Counted from the first letter of the stretch, positions 1 through 12,342 are shown. The stretch is 64,000 bases of DNA from Larix kaempferi (GCA_027924585.1 BSBM01000423.1:2303501-2367500); one strand, 5' to 3'. Notes: generated by a model from the letters alone, not told the origin. Made by a program: numbers and translations.

Positions 1-520
1 CTCTCCCATTGGTGGGTCAACTCTGCAAAACCCTCGACCGTGCCAATGTTGGTAGTGTTCCCATATCATCATTTCCCATTCACACTTGTAGGAGCCAACG
101 GTATGCAATCTTGTTGCTCTGTTTGTTTTTTCTCTCCTCAATCGAGAGTCACCAAGTGTCCCTGAACAACATTTTCATGCGACTTTCAACTCGACATAAC
201 TCGGAAACCAAAGGTCGGATTGATGAACCGTTGACTTAGTTGCTCTCCTGGCATGCGATTACCTCTAGGGGGGCCTCTCCATCATGTTTTCATGGCATAG
301 TGACTTCATTGTGCATTGATTTCGTAAACTAGGGTTTTTCTCAGTTTCCTTCAATGCAACTCTCACTTTGGTGGGTCAACTCTGCAAAACCCTCGACAGT
401 GCCAGTGTTGGTCATGTTCCCATATCGACATTGCCCATACACACTTGCAAGATCCAACGACATGAAATATTGCTTTTGTTGCTCCGTTTGCTTGCAATAC
501 TCAAACCAGCAAGGAAACAA
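1..520. repeat. Diverged direct repeat, period about 358 bp
   Basis: Bases 9-140 and 366-500 are recognisably the same sequence: both contain GGTGGGTCAACTCTGCAAAA and then CCATATC and ACACTTG at matching spacing. The copies differ by many substitutions and small indels. Short open frames on both strands here are by-products of the repeat. No coding family is recognised. Confidence 0.75.
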
Positions 521-850
521 AACCCTAGGGGTCTTGCTAGGCTTGGAAAGGATCACAAAATTAAAGGTTAGACCTGAAGGAGGATCAATAATGGATGGTG
601 AGATTCTAAGAGGAATGGAAGAAGGTAAATTAGGATTAAAATCCTCCAACACTTCCTTAACTTCTTTCGGTGAGGGATTAGGATAAGTAGAAAGGGTTTA
701 GACAAAGGTTAATAACCTAGCGTAAGGGGGAAATAAATTGATTTTGGGAATTTTTTAGTTATACTCTTTTGGGGGTATTTTTTGGAGTAAGATCTAGGGT
801 TTTACCCTAGGGAAATTTTGAAAATAAGAGTAGTAGTTGAAATTTTGAAA

Positions 851-1140
851 GCTAGGGTTCACAAATTTAGACACAGAACTACAAACTAGGGTTTATGAAC
901 TCATTAGGTTTATATCATTATATTTGTTACTATCACTCAACTAGAAACTAGTAGACCATATACCTAGAAGAGATGTACCTGCACTACAACAAAGCCAGGG
1001 TTTCATGAACTACAAACCACAAACCTAAAAACTATGGTTCACACATTTTAGACATAGAACTAAAAACCAATGTTTATGAACTCGTTAGGTTTAGATAATA
1101 AGATTTGTTATTGTCACTCAACTAGAGATTGGTAGCTATG
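851..1140. repeat. Two-copy direct repeat, period about 181 bp
   Basis: Bases 851-957 and 1032-1137 share the pattern GGTTCACA, TTTAGACA, AGAACTA, GTTTATGAACTC, TTAGGTTTA, TCACTCAACTAGA. Each copy is about 105 bp and moderately diverged. Confidence 0.7.
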
Positions 1141-3312
1141 TTGGTCTATAAAGATAGGTTTTAGGGCATAAGGCCCATTATTCTCCTCTAATGACCTCTT
1201 TTAGACACCTAGACATATTCTTGGTGCACAACTAACCCGTTGATGTCTCCCATAGCACCCTTCAAGGTGATTGGTAACCAACAAGGTTAGAAGTGGAGGT
1301 TTGAGGAATGGTGGATGGGATCAAGAAGATTTGTTCATGGCACTTGAGTTTGAAAAGGTTCAATTAGGGATTCATGACCTTGTTTACCCCCTTGACCATG
1401 TTTAGTTGTTTAGACCAATTTCCAATGAAAAAATTGATTCATGACACATACATATCCCACTCAAAGGCCTGCAAATAATCCTTACAAAGGACTCATGTGC
1501 GAGTTGGAGGACTCATTCAAGGTTCTTGATCCCAAGAAGGTTTGAGGATGCATTTAAGGCTCTTGACCTTGTCATGGAACCCATAACACCCTTAGAGATA
1601 ATAAATAACCAAAATAGTTGGACATATTCATTTTATGAACTCTCCTTATTAGCTTTGTAGTTACCTTTGAGTATTGAACTCTAAATTGATTTGGAACTCT
1701 CACTAGTGGTACCATAGATGTTATTAAGAGGGTCATTTTTTGAACCATTGTAACAAAACCAAAATGTGTTATTAACATGTGTATACTTACAATGTGTGCA
1801 TGTGCCTACATTTAGAAAACAAAACAACAAACAAATCCCAACCTTATTATCTTTGAAAAGCTAGGTTATCTATACAAACATAGACATTTCCAAGGAAATT
1901 CTACTATTGGAATACTTTTTGTTGTTTAGTGTGATTGAGAACACAATTTTTGACAAGTTATTATTTTGTTTAATCCTTGTGAATATGGGAAATAGACTCA
2001 ATTGAGAAACAAATTTGATAGGAAGGAGCATCCCCCTGAAAAATTCAATGAATTAAGAGAAAATACATAGTTGGGTAAAGAAAAACATATGCATGCACTA
2101 ATATAGGGTATTCATCATATATACTTGTTAGATTCCTAATTTCTAAAATTTTGTCACCTACATTGCTTCTACGAACCAAACAAAGGTTCAAACGTCTTCA
2201 ACAATTGGAAAAACGTCATTGTAGCGAGGTGATATCATTGTGTTAATTGTTGGTTGTTCATAAAAGACCCGGTAGAGCTTCAACTTACTCAAACATTGAT
2301 CAAACTAGGGCTTGAATAAGATACAGGACAAGATTCATTGATAGTTGTTTCAGAAAAAAGTTGATATATAGTTTGTTAATCTTATAGATACGTGTTCAAG
2401 CCCAAATCTTTTAAACATTGATACTTATATTTTTTCTATTAATCAAAACTAGAAAAAAATCCCTTAAAATTTGTTAACTCATCATTTCACAAGGCCATAA
2501 ACCTAAAAACATAGTTAAGCATATCTACAAGGCATATAATGCACATCATGTTCCCATATCAAGTCAACCATATATATAAATCTGAACATTTCTTTATGAT
2601 ATATGTACATGTAATGTTTTCAAAAATGGCATGCCATGGTCATAATACAAAATAGTGGATCATACTGTACATTTATGTGTATACAAACAAAACGGTACAT
2701 GTATGTATCCCCCCTATACATGGATTCTATTTACCCCCCCATACATGAATTCTATTTATCCCCCTTTTCACTGCCACTGTCAGTGGATTTTGAGAAGTCT
2801 ATCTTTATTTTTCGGCTGCTCGATGGAATTCCCCAATGCTGAATTGGAGGATCGATTCTCATTTGCAGAGACTGCACACAAACCAAAATTTGTAAGTTGG
2901 TTTACCAAGCTATAAAAATAAATACAACTCTATGTACATTTGTTCAAATTCCAAGCAAATATAACATTTTTACTTATTGTGCGTGTGTAAGTCATGGTAC
3001 TCGATAGTGTAATTGCATGTACCCGGGGGCAGGGTATTTTTTAAGGATTTTAATATTATACTTAAGTATAGTATCCTAGGCGATTATTTTGGATTAAAAA
3101 AACATGTATATAGATAGGTAGGCAAATATTAAATATGAAACATACAACTTACTACTAAAATGTGTAAATTTTGGCGAATATTATGATAAAAAAACATATT
3201 TTATGTAAATATAGGTGATATTAGAGACTAAAAATGACAAAATAGCGAATTTATTTTTTGAAAACAAACTTGAAAAATAGCCAATTGGAGAAATTTCGCC
3301 CTTAAAAATTAC
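1141..3312. other. Degenerate spacer, no gene seen
   Basis: No open frame of convincing coding character. Bases 2700-2766 hold a small tandem repeat (TATACATGGATTCTATTTA and a variant, each followed by a C run). Nothing else could be identified. Confidence 0.6.
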
Positions 3313-4260
3313 CCTGGCGGGGGTGTGGAGGGTCATCAGTGGCCCCAATTGGATGCTCTTCAAGCACTACTCGCTCATTAGATGCCTGCATAAAGTAACA
3401 TATGTCAATGTCAGCAAATACAAATAAAACGAGACATACACTACATGGACGAACAATGACTTTTTCAAAGAAAGCGAGACATACACGTACCTGGGGGGGG
3501 CAGAGGTGGGTCACCAACAACCTCGATTTCGTGCTCTTCAAGCACCACTACCTCACAAGGTTCATGCATAAAGTAACATATTTCAATGTCAGCAAATACA
3601 AATAAAATGAGACATATACTACATGGACAGACAATGACATTTTCAAAGAAAGCGAGACATACACGTACCTGGGGGGGGAAAGGTGGGTCACCAACAACCT
3701 CGATTTGGTGCTCTTCAAGCACCACTGCCTCACTAGATGCCTGCATAAAGTAACATATGTCAATGTCAGCAAATACAAAGAAAACGAGACATATACTACA
3801 TGGACAAACAATTCCTTTTTCAAAGAAAGCGAGACATACACGTACCTTGGGGGGGGGCAGAGGTGGGTCACCAAAAATCTCTATTTGGTGCTATTCAAGC
3901 ACTACTGCCTCACTAGATGCCTACATAAAGTAACATATGTCAATGTCAGCAAATACAGAGAAAATGAGACATATACTACGTGGATGGGAAATGACTTTTT
4001 AAAAGAAGGCGAGACATACATGTACCTGGGGGGGGAGGTGGGTCACCAACAACCTCGATTTGGTGCTCTTCACGCACCACTCGCTCGGTATATGCATCCA
4101 TAAAGTAACATATGTCCATGTCAACAAATACAAAGAAAACGAGACGTATACTACATGGACAGTCAATGACTTTTTCAAAGAAAACGAGACATACTTGCAT
4201 GTACAAATTAAACTATACTACATATACCTAGGAAAGGTGAAGAAGTGGGTCACCAGTGGG
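3313..4260 (-). repeat. Tandem array of a 178-bp unit, each with an exon-like and an intron-like half
   Basis: Units begin at about 3314, 3491, 3669, 3846 and 4026 (spacings 177-180), with a degenerate last unit near 4229. On the minus strand each unit has a block ending in a C run plus CAG or AAG, then a GTACGT-type donor, about 106 nt of intron-like sequence and, in three of five units, ATGCAG or ATGTAG before the next block. In the unit at 3669-3740 the block is exactly 72 nt, or 24 codons. Other units differ by 1-2 nt in the C run (8 or 9 C), which would shift the frame. The array therefore looks like repeated duplication of one exon and its intron, later eroded. Confidence 0.8.
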
Positions 4261-5961
4261 TGAAATAAATGACATTGGCCTAAATAGATGGTCATATAAA
4301 GCACGGAAATCATTCTACGTAACAAAACATAAACTTAAAGATACAATTATAAAATTTATAATAATTAAAAGCATACATGTTGAATCATTAAAAGCACAAT
4401 TAAAAGAATACCTTTGTTTGGGAATCTACCTCTACATGCAAGGGACCTTCCTGGGATTCCACAAACTCATCGTGCCCACCCTGCATAAAACATATTGTAT
4501 CCAAATTAAGACATATTGAATGTTGCAATCTCTACTATAAATATGTAAATCACAATGACAAATTAAAAACTAAAGTTCTTACAGCTAATGGTGAAGCACC
4601 AAAATCATATGCAACATTGACCGCTGCATCAATGTCATCATCATCAATGGTCGGATTATGTGAATCTGGGGTGTCATTGGACACCAGCTGTATATTTGTT
4701 CACGTAAATTGTCAGATAGTTAAATAGAAATAAATTATGAAACAATTGAAAACTGTGTATAAAACAAAATATACTATGTAAAGAATGAGTTTTACTTACA
4801 TACTGGAGTAATCCATTGCCCCAAAACTCTGAAGAAGGCCCATAGCATATGCTTCCACATGTTGTGCAAGGGTGTGGAATAACATGATGCTCTAACCATT
4901 TGTGTCTCCAGTGCGATCTGTAGCTCTGGTATGATCTAGAGACCTAGTAAGTGGATCCTCAGTGTGTGGTGGTCCATCCCTAGATGGGATAACCTCAGAA
5001 GTGCCAACCCCTTGGAATACATTGCCTTCGACAATAGTCTCATGTTGAATCAATGGATCTGCCAAATGGAATAAGGCATCCTATGTATCATCAATAACGG
5101 GACTCATAGGAGGATATACCCGAGGGGGGTTTTGTGTGCGTGGAGGGCATCGCACACGGTTAGGATCAGTCCTAGCCCCTTCCCTATCTTGGGGCATCCC
5201 ATGACCTACACCCTAGAACTCTAAAATATCAAAATAGTTCACATGTATCCCCAAGATAAATTCTACATACATCTTCCTCAGGAAATAGAATGGGATATCT
5301 CTATTCCCATGAGGGTCTTCATCGAAGACCATGTACTAGCGATACATCCAATTGGCTTTCACATTTGGTTCCACACACCAGTCTATGGAAATGTGTGGTC
5401 GACTGGTGGGTGGAACCAATCCGGTCCTAGGGTCCTGGAATAATGAAAACAGCTGGTCTTTGCTTATCTTTAGTTTTTTCATGTCTTTGTAACTCAACCC
5501 AGTGGAATAGTATTTCCTCTGGGAATCTCTGTACGAGCTAATGTTGTACAGTTCTCCCTGGGCATTGGAAATTGTGTTTGTTATGGTATCTAATGCCTCG
5601 GATAATGATTCTCTTAAATGGTCCCCCCCTCTAAATAGTGAGCTAAGGTGCCTCAATGCACCAAAACGAGCAAGAATATCTGAATTCTGGTTGTGTTCCT
5701 CCTCGTTGTTTGGGTTTGTGTCTGGATTTGGGTTTGGGTTTGGGTCTTGGTTATCAGTGGTTTCATTATGCACATTTTCCTCAACATTTGTGTTCTCTAT
5801 TAATATTAAAACAACAAATTCAAAATTTATTTAATATTTCATTGTTTGGTTTAATACAACAAATTTTATTAAATTCGTTTAAAAAAAACAAATCTAGTAA
5901 ATTAACAAACACAAACAAAAATCGAAAGCAATTTTGAAGGAAATGGCCACCTACCTTCCAT
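3313..5961 (-). pseudogene. Decayed multi-exon gene of unknown family
   Basis: On the minus strand an ATG at 5961-5959 sits in a tiny exon (ATG GAA G) before a GTAGGT donor. Joining it to an acceptor at 5797 opens a frame rich in Asn, Pro and Glu (an NPNPNPDTNPNN stretch), followed by a helical-looking segment. The frame stays in phase from 5796 to 4800 except for four in-frame TAG codons, near 5336, 5214, 5071 and 4896. Downstream exon-like blocks with GT-AG borders lie at 4687-4583 (35 codons, with a run of four Asp), 4480-4412 (23 codons) and the 178-bp tandem exons. The phase between 4800 and 4687 does not join cleanly, so an indel or a different exon border is likely. I do not recognise the protein. 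A transposon-borne or host origin are both possible. Confidence 0.6.
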
Positions 5962-6108
5962 TGTATCCAACTTGTGAATCGACCCTTCCAAATTCGCCTC
6001 CAAATTCGCTCAAACTCAAATCGACTATGCATTTTATCGCTCTCCCGATACCTTCGGCCTTGACTGTGAAATGCGAAAATGAGGCCACGGGCCTCTGTTT
6101 TATTTTTT

Positions 6109-6272
6109 TTTTGGTATTACAAATCGCACTTGTGATATATCACAATTGCAATATATCGCAATTGTGATATATCGCAATTGCGATATATCGCACTTGCGAT
6201 TTGTAACTCTTACAAAACGCAAGTGCAATATATCGCACATGCAATATAGGCTAACTAAGCTTAGCCTCGGTC
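6109..6272. repeat. Iterated palindrome (core GATATATC) with a foldback, copy 1
   Basis: TACAAATCGCA at 6118-6128 is the inverse of TGCGATTTGTA at 6195-6205. Between and after them are five tandem variants of the self-complementary 12-mer GCGATATATCGC (for example GTGATATATCAC, GCAATATATCGC). The block ends with GGCTAACTAAGCTTAGCCTCGG, which recurs at 38294-38391. It lies just upstream of the minus-strand pseudogene start at 5961, so it could be that gene's promoter region or a transposon end. Confidence 0.75.
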
Positions 6273-6977
6273 TATAGTTGTACTTACCAACATGGGTTCC
6301 ATTTATTAACTTCCTCTATACAGATAGGTGCCCATGACATTAAAGTTTACAAGTGGGAGTACATATAGTCCATGACTCAAAGTTAAGCTTCATGCTTCTT
6401 CTCATAACCTTCATTTCCCTATTACTTCGGGCTCCCAAGCAGTGCTCTGTCTTTCTTATAATGGAATTATTTGATGTACTCTTTGGATTATATCATATTC
6501 CCACCACTTCATCCATACTATAATGATCACTTGTGATATTTTTATGTCATTAACTTACCTTCATGGAGATTATCGATAGTGCCCACCCCTAGTCAATTCC
6601 ATTTTCAATATGGTCTCTGGTTATTCCACGTGGTTATCTTAGGGACACTTACCTTCTTTTCTATACCACATACCAATTCATCTATTTTCGGGGAAACCAT
6701 ACAAGTTCTCCTTAGAACACTTACAATTGTATATATCTCTTTTTTGGAAAACTTCCAAGTGTTTTTTGTTCAAATCACTTTGCGATGAATCACCCTCGAA
6801 TTCCTATTGTTTTATTCATTATTGTTCTAGTTTTCAACCTCACTATTCCTTACTCATTTAAATTTCATTTCCTTTGTCATCAAGTACATACCTTCTCTAA
6901 GTTTCCTACATTGGCCTTTGATGGGTCATTATAGCCTAGTGTCCTTGGAACTATCCACTTGAGATCAAGTTAGCCTT
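6273..6977. other. Spacer, no gene seen
   Basis: AT-rich sequence with no convincing frame. Together with the DNA right of 36417 it is the target into which the copia element inserted. Confidence 0.6.
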
Positions 6978-6982
6978 GTCAT
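6978..6982. other. Left target-site duplication of the copia element (GTCAT)
   Basis: GTCAT directly precedes the LTR and is repeated exactly at 36413-36417, directly after the right LTR. Confidence 0.9.
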
Positions 6983-7676
6983 TGTTAGTTTTTTTAGAAT
7001 TTCAATCTGATCTAGGATCTTAACTGAGAGAATAACATGTACAGCATATCAAACATGAACACAAAAATGCAAGCACACAAGAGACACAGAGTTTCACCGG
7101 GGAAAACCAAGAAGGTGAAAAACCCTGAAACTTCCTCAGAGATAGATAGAGCAATGATACAACCCAAGTACAAGAGATAGTCCTCCTAGCAACAGCTTCT
7201 CCTCCTTCACTAGTGCGCCACTCTCCAATGAGTGTGTGAGAGAAGAATATAATGTGTAAAATGAGAGAGACACGCTCTCTATTTATACACTACATCACTT
7301 GACCTTTACTCAACTAGGTCGGCCCCAACTTAACCACATAACATAATGTTGACTGGGCCGACCCCCAATCGGGTGGTCTAATAACCCTTTTACCCACATG
7401 ACTCATACAAGGCCGACCCCAACAAGGTGGTCTAATAACCCTTTAACCCACGTGACTTATACAAGGCCAACCCCAACAAGGTGGTCTAATAATCCATCAA
7501 GTATAAGTTACGACACTTACAATATACATGACGACACTTCCGTATAGAGGAATAATAACATCTCTATAGGAATACAAACACTTCCGTATAGAGGAATAAT
7601 AATATCTCTATAGGAGTACAATACATAGATGAAATACATGGGTGAAATACATTCCGAAGTTACATATACATCAACA
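6983..7676 (-). repeat. Copia 3' LTR
   Basis: Begins TGTTAG and ends ATCAACA on the plus strand. It matches 35721-36412 over its whole length. On the minus strand it contains a TATA-like TATAAATA (7287-7280) and a tandem repeat of an approximately 55-bp unit containing GGTGGTCTAATAA (7360-7500). Confidence 0.9.
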
Positions 7677-7686
7677 CTCCCTCTTA
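7677..7686 (-). other. Copia polypurine tract
   Basis: On the minus strand TAAGAGGGAG lies directly before TGTTGATG, the start of the 3' LTR. This is the canonical position for second-strand priming. Confidence 0.85.
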
Positions 7687-7924
7687 ACTAGGAAGGTATT
7701 TCTCGACACAAATCTGCTAGCACAAGTCTTCTTCTCTGGATCATCATCACTGGATCATTGTCATTGTCACTGCTGCTGCTATCTCAATCAATCTCCGATC
7801 TACTCGTCATAGGAAATTCTACAAAGCCAGTCCTTTTTCATACTGGATGTAGGCCCACCACCTGCAGGTCTTCATCATCACTGGCCATATTGTGGAATCC
7901 TCAGGACTTATTATGTGCATCACA

Positions 7925-8475
7925 ATGCCTCGAAAGAGTATCCCAGGACGATTTATGTGCCGAAGCATGACTGGAAAGATCTCCCAGGCCCACTTACATG
8001 TGACTGTCACAAAACCTTAAAAGAGTGTTTTGACTAGCAAGAACCCTAAAGAGCATTTGAGGCCTTTTACGTGACTAGCACAACCTATCCGGATCTCTAG
8101 GACATATTACATGTGACCCCTCACCACGATGCCTCGAAAGAGCATCCTAGGACTTACTACGAGCACGCATCCCAACCTATCGGATCTCCCGGGTCTACTT
8201 ACATGTGGTCATGGCAATGCCTCGAAAGAGAATCCTAGGGCTTATTATGGGCACATAGCCCAACCTATCGGATCTCCCAGGTCTACTTACATGCCATAGG
8301 ACAATGCCTCGAAAGAACATTCCAGGCTGTTACGAGCACACAGCTCTACCTGTCGGATCTCCCAAGTCTACTTATATGTCCTCCCAGAGCAATTCCTCAA
8401 AAGAGAATCCCACGCTATTACGAGCACACAGCTCTACCTATTAGATCTCCCAGGTCTACTTATATGCTTATTTGC
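7925..8475. repeat. Tandem repeat of about 87 bp in the copia 3' non-coding region
   Basis: Units start at about 7925, 8129, 8217, 8304 and 8392, each opening with ATGCCTCGAAAGAG or a variant and containing CGGATCTCCCAGGTCTACTTA. The first interval (204 bp) appears to hold two eroded units. The array lies between the copia RNase H stop and the polypurine tract. Confidence 0.8.
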
Positions 8476-8479
8476 ACAA

Positions 8480-8935
8480 CCTATCCACGGCCACAGAGGA
8501 TCAACCTGATACTCACCATACATCATCATGATGTACATCATCACATGATCAACCTAATCATCATCACTGCGTCGTCCTGATGCATGTCACCTGGAGCTTC
8601 ATCCCGAAGCTCGTTATCCATGATCATCCTAATCATATAGTGCATCCACCTGATGCATACCAAGTATCTACCTAATACATACCTGATCATACAATGTATC
8701 CACCTGATACATACACAGATACATGATCCACCTGATATATATCAACATACATGATCTACCTGATCATACAACGTATCCACCTGATACAGATACATGGTCC
8801 AAGCATCCAACATGATGCATATACATATACATGATCCAACTGATCATAACAAGCATCCAACATGATGCATATATAGACCAGTAATCGAAGCATCGTCCTG
8901 ATGCTCATCATCCAGTGCTTACATCCATAGACATG
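8480..8935. repeat. Imperfect short repeats (CCACCTGATACATAC type)
   Basis: Many variants of CACCTGATACATA, ACATGATCCA and CATCCAACATGATGCATA alternate through this stretch of copia 3' non-coding DNA. No protein is supported. Confidence 0.6.
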
Positions 8936-8986
8936 GAAGGATCCTCCTCTCACCATGTTGGGAATGGCTCCTGCAAAATGTGTCCA

Positions 8987-9214
8987 TCACTTCTTCCTTG
9001 AAGTGTCATTAATCTGAAGAACACCAAGCCTCTCTCTGAAGTACTCAAACTTCACTCTGGCTAGTGGCATCGTCAGCATATCTGCAACCTACTCATCAGT
9101 CGCAACATACAGGAACTTCATTGCTCCTCTCTGCACCATATCCTCGATAGAGTGATATTTGATCTCTATGTGCTTCGACCTATCGTGGAACACTGGGTTC
9201 TCAGCAGGGAAAAT
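8987..9214 (-). pseudogene. Copia RNase H C-terminal fragment
   Basis: The minus-strand frame reads NPVFHDRSKHIEIKYHSIED, the conserved end of the copia RNase H domain, and runs to a TGA at 8989-8987. One internal stop (TAG at 9091-9089) replaces the glutamine usually found in the TDEQVAD motif. Sequence upstream of the fragment (right of about 9214) is unrelated. About 110 residues that should join it to the reverse-transcriptase part ending near 27860 are missing from the window, so the RNase H domain is broken. Confidence 0.85.
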
Positions 9215-9219
9215 TTTAG

Positions 9220-9470
9220 GGGCTAATCTTAGCCCATGGGCTAAATTTACGGGTTTTAATTTTTTAATGGGCTATTTTTTTATTAAACCATCATTTACTA
9301 TGATTAGCCCAATTTTTATGTATTTATTTTTAATAAATGGCATATTAGCCCAATAAAATATATAAAGAGGAATTTAAATCTAACCGTTTAGCCCACTTTT
9401 TATTCCACTTGGAGCTCCCATAGCCCATAAAATAATACCACTCCCTCTATTTAGCCCAAAATTTCTAGAA
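9220..9470. repeat. Cluster of nine AGCCCA/TGGGCT motifs
   Basis: GGGCTAA, TTAGCCCA, TGGGCTAA, TGGGCTA, TTAGCCCA (three more), ATAGCCCA and TTTAGCCCAAA occur within 250 bp, on both strands. Dense subterminal motif arrays of this kind are usual at the ends of hAT and CACTA elements, where transposase binds. The position at the left edge of the island fits such an end, but no partner at the right edge was found. Confidence 0.5.
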
Positions 9471-9654
9471 ATGGCGGTTGGTGAGGGTAAATTCGCCCCA
9501 CAACGATCCTGGAAATATTGGTTTTTGGTAAAATCTCCTAGGGATTATGGATTGAAATCTATTTTCAATTTTAATTCGCCCCATATATATGATGTTTTTG
9601 ATTTGGTTATTATGATATCTTAAACATTTTGTGTTTCTCCAAATTTCAGGGTGT

Positions 9655-12342
9655 CGAGTCTGCAATTCAAAACTTATTCATAAGTTGTGGACCCCGATTC
9701 CTCTTCTGTATATCATGACTCTGCATCATATTTAGTGCCTAATATGCATTCCTTCTTCATAGTAATTTGTGTCACTGTAGTTGAAACTAGGATTCACACC
9801 CTCTCTAATACCATGTTGAGATCACAAGAGAAAAATAGAAAGGGTCTAATGTAAAGAAGTAGGAATGGCCATACCCATCTCAATATAGATACAATATTCT
9901 GCAATTCAAAACTTAGATGCATTCCCTTCTATTTCAATATATTGTTATCACATGTACTGTTTCTAAAGGTTCGTGACAGACAATGTCTTTGTCCCTTAAA
10001 TCCCAAGGGTTCTAGTCTTCTTCTATCTAACTCATAGCTAACAATACTATGTACCTTATGTATCTTTCTAACTGCATCTTCTTTTCTTTCATATTGGGAT
10101 TGGATTTATCATTCACTTGTTGGTTTCTTATGGAGTATATCACCTGAAAGGAATGACCTAACTTTGGCTTGACCTTTCACACTTTGAGCCTTAAAAGATA
10201 GGCTAATTTTAAAACAGAGTTTATATGGGATTGGTTGTTTCATGTGATCCACTAACTCAATATGGGTTTCCATGTAGAACTTATTTTTTAGCTCTTTCTA
10301 GTCAACCCATTACAATCTTGTTTGAAGAAACCCCATATATGGTATTAAGATTCATCTTTTCATGTACTCCTAGGGTGTTACTCTCACTTGACCCTGATTC
10401 CTTCTGCTTGCTATTCACATCTCTCGACCACTCAATCTATCCTAGCTTGGTGTCAGGATCACTTTCTAAGGGATGGTTTTATATTTTTATTTTGTGAATA
10501 CTGGTTTAATAGCATCATTATCTATGACCTTCACTAAGTCTACTATCTTGATTCTTCAATATTTTATTTACTATGCTTTGTTTCACAACTCTGTAATTTC
10601 ATTTGATTTTTAGATGTGTCCTGCTTGTTAATCAATCTTGTTTGAGGACACCATATAATCATATAGATAATGATTTATTTTTTATATATTTTTAAACATT
10701 TTCATCTATTCTGATCTTTTGAAGGTAGGTGTGGAAATGTTGATTTGACTTTAACTACTTTTTGTCGAGGAGGAACAGTTTGATGTGTAATTTCTTTGAT
10801 TTGTAAATGTGTCTGTGTTGTTAATCCAATCATGTTTGAAGAAATCATTTAGATATCAACTATTTTTTAATGTTAAATGTATTCTTATGGTATTTTCAAG
10901 GTTGGATCGGAAATGTTGAGTTGACTTCGATTACTATTTGTTGAGGAGAAACAATTTTGCTAGGTGATGTACACTAGCTAGCATAGTTGACTAGGTACAA
11001 CCCTTCCATTTAGAAATTTTTTGCTTTTATGGCTTTCTAGAAAAATTCCTGGATGCTTCAAATATTGAGTAGGCATAACACTTTCTTTCTTAATTCCAAT
11101 TTCAAACCGTAGGTGTATTATCCTTACAGTTTTTCAATGGGAATATTATGTATTTATGTTGCTGGAATTTCAAATTTCTTTTCTCCTATGTACTTTTCAA
11201 TGGTGTCTTTTTGTCAGAGGGAAGTTTAACAGTGAAATATTATTCATCCATGTCTTTTAATCATTTTAAAAAGTTCATTATAAATGTTAGCTTGATGCCT
11301 GAAAAGCATTTGGGTTGGAGCAAGCGACTAGAAGTACACCAGTTGTAGGTTGTACTTTCTAATTGTAAAGAGGCAATGTTGATAGGATCCTCATCTATTT
11401 TAAGTGGGTATATAGAGGAATGTTGCTTTTAAATTTTTGTAATTTTTCCCAATTTTCATCAAGATTATTGATAAACATGTAATTCCTCCCTCTTTTCATT
11501 CGGTGAGGAGTATTTTTTGAAAACCCTTCTTTGTGACAAGGGAATAACAGGAGTTGGGTAAGCTTGAAAGCTTCGAACAACTTGCAGAGCTGCTATTAAT
11601 GAGATGCCAAATGATTAATACTAGAGTTTAGTAAATTTCCAATTTCTGGTTTAGATAATTATGTAATTCCTCTCTTTCTTAATTCTATGAGGAAATCTTC
11701 TTGAAGATCTCATTGTTTGATTTATTAGGTTATCTTTTTTATTGCACCGATATTAGTGAGTTGCATCTACAACCCAATTAATTGTGTCATGTCTATAATG
11801 CTAATAAATTAAATTGATTTTGTAAATATGAAGATGGAAAGAAGCAGGAATGGTCGTACCCATCTCAATATAGATACAATATTCTGTAATTCAAAACTTA
11901 GATGTATTCCCTTCTATTTCAATATATTGTTATCACATGTACTGTTTCTAAAGGCTCGTGACAGACAATGTCTTTGTCCATTAGATCCCAAGGGTTCCAA
12001 TCTTTTTCTATCTAACTCATAGCTAACAATACTATGTACCTTATGTATCTTTCTAACTACATCTTCTTTGCTTTTGTTCAGCACTCCACTTTGTCATGTG
12101 GATGCATTGATTTCAAATATTCTCTTCATACAATATGTATGCTAGAAACTGTAATCTGATTCATCAAAATGGATACAATATTCTGCAATTCAAAACTTAT
12201 TCATAAGTTGTGGACACCGATTCCTCTTCTATAGATCATGACACTGCATCATATTTAGTGCCTAATATGCATTCCTTCTTCATAGTAATTTGTGTCACTG
12301 TAGTTGAAACTAGGATTCACACACTCTCTAATACCATTGTTA
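9655..12342. repeat. Two repeat blocks present twice in swapped order
   Basis: Block A (9655-9820, with TTCATAAGTTGTGGACNCCGA) recurs at 12173-12342. Block B (9852-10083, with CCCATCTCAATATAGATACA) recurs at 11838-12068. The order is A-B on the left and B-A on the right, all in the same orientation. The copies are about 95% alike by eye. They lie upstream of the hAT reading frame. Confidence 0.8.
10603..10970. repeat. Diverged tandem repeat, about 190 bp, two copies
   Basis: Bases 10603-10790 and 10796-10970 share TGTGTC, TTGTTAATC, TTGTTTGA, GGAAATGTTGA, TTGACTT and GTTGAGGAG-type blocks in order. No coding frame is seen. The rest of 10084-11837 is AT-rich spacer. Confidence 0.6.

Noticed and set aside
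5718-5748. GGGTTT runs resembling plant telomere repeat
   Set aside because: Only a few units, and on the minus strand they encode the NPNPNP stretch of the decayed gene.
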